From the NCBI GenBank assembly GCA_034664165.1, contig JAXDIE010000102.1, forward strand, positions 1-10,046: a stretch of DNA of 10,046 nt, written 5' to 3'. A model generated the notes under the pieces. The model was not told the DNA's origin. It was given only the letters and a program-made list of their open reading frames with translations, and ran no database searches. Positions 1 to 4,991 of the stretch are shown here, in pieces (position 1 is the first letter of the stretch; every line of letters begins with the position of its first letter). A program made the position numbers and the translations under genes. The stretch comes from JACCVG01 sp034664165 (GTDB taxonomy: Bacteria > Actinomycetota > Thermoleophilia > Solirubrobacterales > Thermoleophilaceae).

Positions 1-265
1 CTGGGTCGCCCTTTGAGCCATCAGTGCCCGGGTCGCCCTTTGCTCCGTCAGGACCTCGTGCGCCATCGGGACCTGGGTCGCCCTTTGAGCCATCAGTGCC
101 CGGGTCGCCCTTTGCTCCGTCAGGACCCGCGTCGCCCTTTGCTCCGTCAGGGCCGGCGTCGCCCTTTGCTCCGTCAGGACCGGCGTCGCCCTTTGCTCCG
201 TCAGGACCGGCGTCACCCTTTGCTCCGTCAGGACCGGCGTCACCCTTTGCTCCGTCAGGTCCTCG
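1..265 (-). repeat. 27-bp tandem repeat array encoding the GPDGAKGDA nonapeptide
   Basis: The unit beginning GTCGCCC on the plus strand recurs at 5, 32, 77, 104, 131, 158, 185, 212 and 239. The period is exactly 27 bp, apart from one 45-bp step (27+18). Superimposed is a 72-bp higher-order unit: bases 1-55 are identical to 73-127. All steps are multiples of 9 bp, so the collagen triplet frame is kept. Copies at 104-265 differ by only one or two bases, whereas the more 5' part of the gene (about 300-690) has the same triplet chemistry with diverged codons. That contrast suggests recent expansion by unequal exchange or slippage. Copy number may be unstable or misassembled. Confidence 0.9.
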
Positions 266-976
266 CGCGCCATCGGGCCCTGGGTCGCCCGTTGAGCCAT
301 CAGCGCCAGTGGCGCCCGCGTCGCCCTTTGCTCCATCAGTGCCAGTGGCGCCCGGGTCGCCCTTTGAGCCATCAGGACCCGTTACGCCCGCGTCGCCCCT
401 TGAGCCATCGGGACCTATGGCGCCGTCAGAACCAGCTTCGCCCTTGACACCGTCCGGACCCCGCGCTCCTGCGGTTCCAACGTCGCCCTTCGTGCCGTCT
501 GCGCCCTTGGCGCCGACGTCTCCCCTCGCACCGTCGGGACCGGCGTCGCCCTTCGATCCGGCGTTCCCCTTCGCGCCGTCAGGACCAGCTGGCCCCTTCG
601 CTCCGTCGGGACCGGCGTCGCCCGTTGCGCCCGCGGTGCCCTTTGCACCATCGGGACCCGGCGCGCCGGCCGGCCCACGGTCGCCCTTCGGGCCGGGCTC
701 ATTCCCGGAGCCGCTCACATTGGCTTCTCCACAGCCTGGGATTCCCCGCGGTCCGCCACAGGCAAGCGTGGCCTCGTCGATGTCGTCGCCATTGAGGGAA
801 TCGGGCGCAATATCTCTCCCGAGAAGGCTTTGGTTCCTGACGTCCTTGGACGTGATCGAGCTGTTCTTGATCTGCGTCCCGCTGATCTGCTCCGCCGCGA
901 AAGCGGTCCCTCCCAGGGCAACGAAGAGAGCTCCCAGCGCCACGTAGTGGCGGCCGAACCAGCGGAATCCATTCAT
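1..976 (-). CDS. Secreted collagen-like (Gly-X-Y repeat) protein, C-terminus beyond window
   Basis: Reading leftward from ATG at 976 gives 325 open codons that run off the window without a stop. Residues 1-27 look like a Sec signal peptide: Arg5/Arg9, a hydrophobic core, and an AFA-AEQ cleavage site. Residues 35-74 form four ten-residue repeats of the type D-I/V-x-N-x-S-I/L-x-x-x. Cys73 and Cys82 follow, then from Gly95 to Pro325 there are 77 uninterrupted Gly-X-Y triplets, mostly GPD-GAK-GDA/GDP. About 14 Lys-Gly-Asp junctions are present; in known bacterial collagens these form interchain salt bridges that replace hydroxyproline. The expected product is an exported triple-helical rod, attached or released; its anchor, if any, is off-window. 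ATG 976 is chosen because AGAGGG lies 6 nt upstream. An in-frame ATG at 991 lacks a well-spaced site. Long plus-strand frames over this gene are antisense shadows of the repeat. The specific role is unknown. Confidence 0.88.
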   Translation of the reverse strand, partial: MNGFRWFGRHYVALGALFVALGGTAFAAEQISGTQIKNSSITSKDVRNQSLLGRDIAPDSLNGDDIDEATLACGGPRGIPGCGEANVSGSGNEPGPKGDRGPAGAPGPDGAKGTAGATGDAGPDGAKGPAGPDGAKGNAGSKGDAGPDGARGDVGAKGADGTKGDVGTAGARGPDGVKGEAGSDGAIGPDGSRGDAGVTGPDGSKGDPGATGTDGAKGDAGATGADGSTGDPGPDGARGPDGAKGDAGPDGAKGDAGPDGAKGDAGPDGAKGDAGPDGAKGDAGPDGAKGDPGTDGSKGDPGPDGARGPDGAKGDPGTDGSKGDP

Positions 977-1017
977 GACAATCCCTCTCATGTCCCGGTC
1001 CCGCGAGTGGGTCTCCC

Positions 1018-1032
1018 AGTAACCCGGTTACT
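1018..1032. promoter_or_regulatory. Palindrome AGTAACC-C-GGTTACT upstream of the collagen-like gene
   Basis: Seven-base arms, fully complementary around a single central C, lie 42 bp upstream of the collagen-like start codon in the divergent intergenic region. Size and symmetry suit a dimeric repressor or activator site. The cognate regulator is not in the window, and I could not identify convincing -35/-10 boxes next to it, so its role is inferred from position only. Confidence 0.35.
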
Positions 1033-1074
1033 TCAGGGTGTCGACCGCCCGGCGCGCGGACAGTAGAAAAATCG

Positions 1075-1084
1075 CCCGTACGGG
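1075..1084. promoter_or_regulatory. Perfect 10-bp palindrome CCCGTACGGG in divergent intergenic region
   Basis: This self-complementary decamer sits 48 bp upstream of the GTG of the GST-like gene and about 100 bp upstream of the collagen-like start. A protein-binding site for either gene is possible. Short GC palindromes also arise by chance in such GC-rich DNA, so this is a weak call. Confidence 0.2.
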
Positions 1085-1132
1085 GGAGGGGCTCGGGCAG
1101 CGTCGGGCAACACTTCTTGTAGGTTCGGCCGC

Positions 1133-1864
1133 GTGAACGAGCCGATCACCCTCTACGTCGTGCCCGCGTCCCATCCGTGTATGGCGGTCATGGCCGGGCT
1201 GGACATGAAGGGGCTCGAGTTCGAGCGCCATGACCTGATGTTCGGCCTGTCCAACGTGCACCAGTTCGTGCGCTTCCGTGCCCGTACGGTCCCGGGCATC
1301 ACGATCGGTGAGCGCAAGATCGTGGGCTCGCGGCCGATCCTGCGGGCCCTTGACGAGCTGGTCCCTGAGCCGTCCCTGCGACCCGCCGACCCAGCGTTGA
1401 GCGCGGAGGTGGACAAGGCAGAGGAATGGGGCGACCTGGTGCTCCAGGAGCACGCCCGCTGGATCGTGCTCACTGCAGCGCGCCAGGCCCCCGAGGCGCT
1501 CGAGTCACTCACCGCGGGCTACAAGGTGCCATCGATCCCCTCATGGGTCACCAAGCGGATGGGAGCGGGCGCCGACCTGGAGATGCGGCTCCTGGGCTAC
1601 ACGGGTGCTCAGGTCAAGAACGAATGGATCCCGGCGCTGCCCGCCACGCTCGACCACGTGGACGACCTGATCGCGCGCGGGGTCATCGGAGGTCACCAGC
1701 CAAATGTGGCCGACCTGCAGATCGGGTCGAGCGTCCGGCTGCTTCTCAACGTCGAGGACATCCGGCCCGGGATCGAGGAGCGGCCCGCAGGGAAGCTGGC
1801 CCGCCGCCTGTTCCCGGACTACCCGGGCCACATCCCGGCCGGGTGCATCACCTCACCCTTCTGA
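1133..1864 (+). CDS. Glutathione S-transferase-fold protein
   Basis: The 243-residue length is typical for two-domain GSTs. The N-terminal thioredoxin-like domain covers residues about 4-78. It has a first strand ITLYVV, a SHPC segment (Ser13, Cys16) where GSTs place the catalytic Ser/Cys, the cis-proline motif TVPG (Pro54), and GSRPI (Ser66) at the position of the usual E-S thiol-binding pair. The helical C-terminal domain (about 90-240) carries NVADLQIGSSVRLL with Asp194, matching the conserved N-capping Asp of the GST core. The GTG start is preferred because the next in-frame ATG would remove strand one. Only a weak AGG lies upstream, and a -10-like TAGGTT at 1120-1125 would give an almost leaderless mRNA. 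The thiol cofactor and substrate cannot be told; most actinobacteria use mycothiol rather than glutathione. It stands alone: divergent from the collagen-like gene and convergent with the kinase gene. Confidence 0.8.
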   Translation: MNEPITLYVVPASHPCMAVMAGLDMKGLEFERHDLMFGLSNVHQFVRFRARTVPGITIGERKIVGSRPILRALDELVPEPSLRPADPALSAEVDKAEEWGDLVLQEHARWIVLTAARQAPEALESLTAGYKVPSIPSWVTKRMGAGADLEMRLLGYTGAQVKNEWIPALPATLDHVDDLIARGVIGGHQPNVADLQIGSSVRLLLNVEDIRPGIEERPAGKLARRLFPDYPGHIPAGCITSPF

Positions 1865-1868
1865 TTCT

Positions 1869-1905
1869 GCGCTCACGAGGGAGAGGTGACGATCTCGGTG
1901 AGCGC
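1869..1905. terminator. Candidate bidirectional hairpin between convergent GST-like and kinase genes
   Basis: GCGCTCAC (1869-1876) pairs perfectly with GTGAGCGC (1898-1905) across a 21-nt loop. The left arm contains the kinase stop codon (1873-1875), and the arm begins 4 nt after the GST-like stop. There are only 8 bp between the two stops, so no other room exists for a terminator. Neither side has a U-tract and the loop is long, so this is weak as an intrinsic terminator. It might instead stabilise 3' ends. Confidence 0.3.
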
Positions 1906-4881
1906 CTCCGCGGTCATCGCGTACGCGGCGGCCAGTTCCCGGTGGTCGGCAACGGCGTCATCGATGCGCCCGGCGTCGGCCGCAAGGGAGAGCCGGCCGG
2001 CTATCTCGGCGACCTGCCTGGCGCCTAGCACCGCGGCGCTTCCCTTGAGGGTGTGGGCGGTCTTTCGCACGCTTTCCAGGTCCGAGGCCTCGAGCTGGGC
2101 CTCCAGCTCCGCCACCGAGGTCGCGCCCCGCTCGACGAACATCGTGACGAGCCGGTCCCGCAGGCCCCGGTCCCGCTCGCAGATCTCGCTGAGCGGCGCC
2201 GGATCGAGAAGTGGCGGCAGCTCGGCGGACTCGGCCGGCTCGCCCTCGTCGGCAGGCCCACCCTCATGGGCGGGCAGCGCCCTGGCCAGCACCTCGTCGA
2301 GCTCGTCGGAGTTGAACGGCTTGCCCAGGTAGTCGTCCATCCCGGATGCCAGGCAGCGCTCCCGGTCGCCCTTCATCGTGTTCGCGGTCATGGCGATGAT
2401 CCGGGGGTGGCGGTCGGGGCCTTCCAGGCGGCGGATTTCGGCGGTCGCGTGGTATCCGTCGAGCTCCGGCATCTGGCAGTCCATGAAGATCAGCTCATAC
2501 TCGCCCTCGAGGTACTTGGCCACGGCCTCGCGGCCATCTGCGGCGTGGTCGACGCTCAGGCCGCGCCTCTCGAGCAGACGCGTGGCCACAAGCTGGTTCA
2601 CGGGGTTGTCCTCCGCGACGAGCACGGCCCGCCGGGCGTGCTCAGTCGGCTCGACCCCCTGCGTCGCGGGCTCCGCCTGGACCGGGACGGGCCGCGACCC
2701 GCCAAGGATCCTGCCCAGCTCCTCCAGGAGGCGTGAATCGCGGACGGGCTTGGCCAGGAAGCTCTCTATCCCTGCCTGCCGTGCCCTTCCGCGCTCGTGG
2801 CCTGATGACGCGAGCAGCAGTAGGCGGACGTCCTCCAGGTTCGGGTTACTCCTGATGTCAGCAGCCAGCTGTACGCCGTCGCGACCCGGCATCTTGGCGT
2901 CGAGCAGGGCGATGCGGAACGGATTGCCCTGCGCTGCCGCTTCCTCCAGCGCGAACAGAGCCGGGCCGGACCCGTCGACGGCCTGGCAGTCCATCCCCCA
3001 GGCCTGGAGGCGCCGCTCGAGGATCTCACGGCTGGTGGCGTTGTCATCGACCACGAGGGCGCGAACACCACCGAAGTGGGCGCGGGTACGCGCAGTGCCG
3101 CCCGACCGGACCACGCTCAGCGGAAGCGTGAACCAGAAGGTGCTGCCGCGGCCCGGCTCGCTGTCGACTCCGATCTCGCCTCCCATCAGACCGACGAGCC
3201 GCTTCGAGATGGCAAGGCCAAGGCCCGTCCCTCCGTAGCTCCGGGTAGTGGAGCTGTCGGCCTGTGAGAACGACTCGAAGATGCGGCCGAGTGCCGCCTG
3301 GTCGATTCCGACGCCCGTGTCGGAGACCTCGAAGCGAAGTGCCAGCCGGCCCGTCGCGTCGATGCCGCCGGTCACCTTGGTCACAACGTCACCGGTCGAG
3401 GTGAACTTCACCGCATTAGACAGCAGGTTCACGAGAATCTGGCGAAGACGCGGGCCATCGCCCCAGACGGCGTCGGGGATCTCGTCGTCGACCCAGGCCA
3501 CGAGCTCCAGGCCCTTCTGGTCGGCCGTGCCCGCGAGCATGGCGCAGGCGTCCTCGACCCGCTCGCGGAGGCTGAAGGCGTCCTGCATCAGCTCGAGCTT
3601 CCCCGCCTCGATCTTCGAGAAGTCCAGGATGTCCTCGATGACCGCCATCAGGGCGTCACCGGAGGTGCTGACAGCTTCGGCGTACTCCCGCTGCTCCTCG
3701 CTCAGGTCGGTCCCCAGCAACAGGCCGGCCATGCCCATGACGCCGTTGAGGGGCGTCCGGATCTCGTGGCTCATGTTGGCCACGAACTCCGACTTGAGCC
3801 GAGAGGCCTCCAGAGCCCTCTCGTGGGCCGCCGCGAGCTCATCCTGGGTCTGCTTTCGCTCGGTGATGTCGCGGACGAATGCGGTGACCAGGCGTCCTCT
3901 GTCGGTCGAAATCGCGCTGAGGCTGATGTCCACCGGAAACTCGGTCCCGTTCTTCCGGCGGCCCTTCAAGTCGATCCCGACGCCCATTGGCCTGGTTCCG
4001 GGAGCCTCCAGGTAGCCGCCGCGATGACGAACATGTCGCTTGTGGACCCGGCGCGGCAGAAGCGTCTCGACCGGCGCGCCGACCAGCTCCGTCCGGTTGT
4101 AGCCGAACAGCCTCTCGGTCTGCTCGTTGACCAGGGTGATCCTGCCGTTCTCGTCGGCGATCACGACGGCGTCCGGGGCCGAATCCAGCAGGTCGGCAAG
4201 GAGGGTCCTGCTTCGCTCCGCCTCCTCCTCGGCCAGACGTGGGTCGCCTGCGACCCGGAGGAAGGCCTGGAAGGCGTAGCCGCCATCGACCGGAGTCGGC
4301 GAGATGCTCAGGTCGATGGGCATCTCGTGCCCGTCGCGGCGGACCGCGGCGATCTGGAGCGCACGCCCGATCACCGGGCCATCGCCGTTGCTCGCGGAAG
4401 CACGCAGGGCCTGCAGGAACCCCGCGCGCTCAGCCTCGGGAATGATCGTGGTGGCCAGCGGCCGGCCGATTGCCTCGGCGCGTGCCCACCCGAGCATGGC
4501 CTCGGCGGCGTGATTCCAGTCGATGATGAGCCCTTCGGAGTCGATTGCCACAAACGCATCGGGTGAGGCGTCGAGGATCTGGCGAAGGTGGGTCTCCGTC
4601 TCCGCGCGAGCCTGCTCCGCGTTCCGGCGCTGCGCGTCGATCTGCGCCAGGCGGCGGGCGCCCAGCGCAAGGGCCACGGCGCCGGCGGCACCGGCCGCGA
4701 ACCCGATCGGCAGAAGTCCGATCCCGGTGATGGCCAGAAGCGCCGCGAACAGGAGCAGGCCGACGGGCAGGCTGACCAGGAAGGCCTCGACGAACAGCCA
4801 GATCCCGGCCACGATCACCGGGATTGCGATCACGGCCGTGAGGAACCAGCCCGCCAAAAGGCTCTTGGGGCTGCGTCTCAC
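1873..4881 (-). CDS. Hybrid sensor histidine kinase (TM-PAS-PAS-HisKA-HATPase-REC-REC-HPt)
   Basis: This 1002-residue membrane kinase contains a complete phosphorelay. Residues 9-75 are two or three hydrophobic helices with almost no extracytoplasmic loop. Residues about 76-100 are a charged helical linker. PAS1 spans about 100-212 and PAS2 about 225-342. The HisKA H-box has His372 (NMSHEIRTPLNG). The ATPase has Asn485/Asn489, DTGVG (521-525) and GGTGLGL (550-556). REC1 has Asp612/613, Asp661, Ser692 and Lys711; REC2 has Glu757/Asp758, Asp801, Thr832 and Lys854. The HPt has His943 (TAHTLKGSA). All key residues are present in both receivers. The layout resembles BarA-type kinases, but with cytoplasmic PAS sensing. 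The start is GTG at 4881, with GGAGAG 9 nt upstream. No response regulator is adjacent, so phosphate must pass to an unlinked regulator. The ligand of the PAS domains is unknown. Confidence 0.95.
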   Translation of the reverse strand: MRRSPKSLLAGWFLTAVIAIPVIVAGIWLFVEAFLVSLPVGLLLFAALLAITGIGLLPIGFAAGAAGAVALALGARRLAQIDAQRRNAEQARAETETHLRQILDASPDAFVAIDSEGLIIDWNHAAEAMLGWARAEAIGRPLATTIIPEAERAGFLQALRASASNGDGPVIGRALQIAAVRRDGHEMPIDLSISPTPVDGGYAFQAFLRVAGDPRLAEEEAERSRTLLADLLDSAPDAVVIADENGRITLVNEQTERLFGYNRTELVGAPVETLLPRRVHKRHVRHRGGYLEAPGTRPMGVGIDLKGRRKNGTEFPVDISLSAISTDRGRLVTAFVRDITERKQTQDELAAAHERALEASRLKSEFVANMSHEIRTPLNGVMGMAGLLLGTDLSEEQREYAEAVSTSGDALMAVIEDILDFSKIEAGKLELMQDAFSLRERVEDACAMLAGTADQKGLELVAWVDDEIPDAVWGDGPRLRQILVNLLSNAVKFTSTGDVVTKVTGGIDATGRLALRFEVSDTGVGIDQAALGRIFESFSQADSSTTRSYGGTGLGLAISKRLVGLMGGEIGVDSEPGRGSTFWFTLPLSVVRSGGTARTRAHFGGVRALVVDDNATSREILERRLQAWGMDCQAVDGSGPALFALEEAAAQGNPFRIALLDAKMPGRDGVQLAADIRSNPNLEDVRLLLLASSGHERGRARQAGIESFLAKPVRDSRLLEELGRILGGSRPVPVQAEPATQGVEPTEHARRAVLVAEDNPVNQLVATRLLERRGLSVDHAADGREAVAKYLEGEYELIFMDCQMPELDGYHATAEIRRLEGPDRHPRIIAMTANTMKGDRERCLASGMDDYLGKPFNSDELDEVLARALPAHEGGPADEGEPAESAELPPLLDPAPLSEICERDRGLRDRLVTMFVERGATSVAELEAQLEASDLESVRKTAHTLKGSAAVLGARQVAEIAGRLSLAADAGRIDDAVADHRELAAAYAMTAEALTEIVTSPS

Positions 4882-4890
4882 GCGCTGCGG

Positions 4891-4896
4891 CTCTCC
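4891..4896 (-). promoter_or_regulatory. Ribosome binding site GGAGAG for the hybrid kinase
   Basis: GGAGAG on the minus strand lies 9 nt before GTG 4881 and supports that start. The site also sits inside a six-codon frame (ATG 4898 to TGA 4880-4878) whose stop overlaps the GTG as GTGA. Confidence 0.6.
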
Positions 4897-4905
4897 ATCA
4901 GTACT

Positions 4906-4935
4906 ACATCGGCCTCCGGCGATCGGAAACTTGAG
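4906..4935 (-). promoter_or_regulatory. Candidate sigma28 (FliA/SigD)-like promoter of the hybrid kinase
   Basis: The minus strand reads CTCAAG (4935-4930), then 16 nt, then GCCGATGT (4913-4906). The -10 closely matches the sigma28-family consensus GCCGATAA/T, and TCAAGTTT resembles the TAAAGTTT -35. A start site near 4900 would leave a leader of about 20 nt containing GGAGAG before GTG 4881. The spacer is one to two bases longer than the textbook optimum, which lowers confidence. If real, it would link the kinase to a motility or alternative-sigma regulon. No flagellar or chemotaxis gene is visible in the window. Confidence 0.4.
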
Positions 4936-4955
4936 CCACCGCCGAAACTTGAGCC
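4926..4955 (-). repeat. Two direct copies of GGCTCAAGTTTC, 18 bp apart
   Basis: The 12-mer occurs at 4937-4926 and again at 4955-4944 on the minus strand, upstream of the kinase. The nearer copy contains the proposed -35 box. The second copy may be a duplicated promoter element or a binding site for an activator on the same DNA face; 18 bp is just under two helical turns. Confidence 0.6.
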
Positions 4956-4991
4956 CCCGGCGAAAGTATCGGCGAAAAGCCCGGACGGCGA

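Noticed and set aside
1..265. Possible CRISPR array because of regularly spaced repeats
   Set aside because: The repeats are contiguous 27-bp coding units with no unique spacers, and all keep the Gly-X-Y frame.
13..947. Long plus-strand open frames rich in Pro, Ser, Ala (about 144 and 307 codons)
   Set aside because: They are the exact antisense of the collagen repeat. The minus frame has a signal peptide, a Shine-Dalgarno and perfect Gly-X-Y periodicity, so the plus frames are open only because the repeat lacks stops there.
1426..2028. 200-codon plus-strand frame running across the GST/kinase junction
   Set aside because: It overlaps two well-supported genes in other frames, is Gly/Arg/Pro-rich, and has no recognisable domain or start signal.
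3248..4015. 255-codon plus-strand frame within the hybrid kinase gene
   Set aside because: It is an Ser/Arg-rich antisense product of the kinase core. The minus frame contains all kinase boxes in register.
4958..4990. Second sigma28-like promoter using GCCGATAC at 4973-4966
   Set aside because: No CTCAAG-like -35 lies about 16 nt upstream; the sequence there is CTAGTC within the end of the hydrolase gene.
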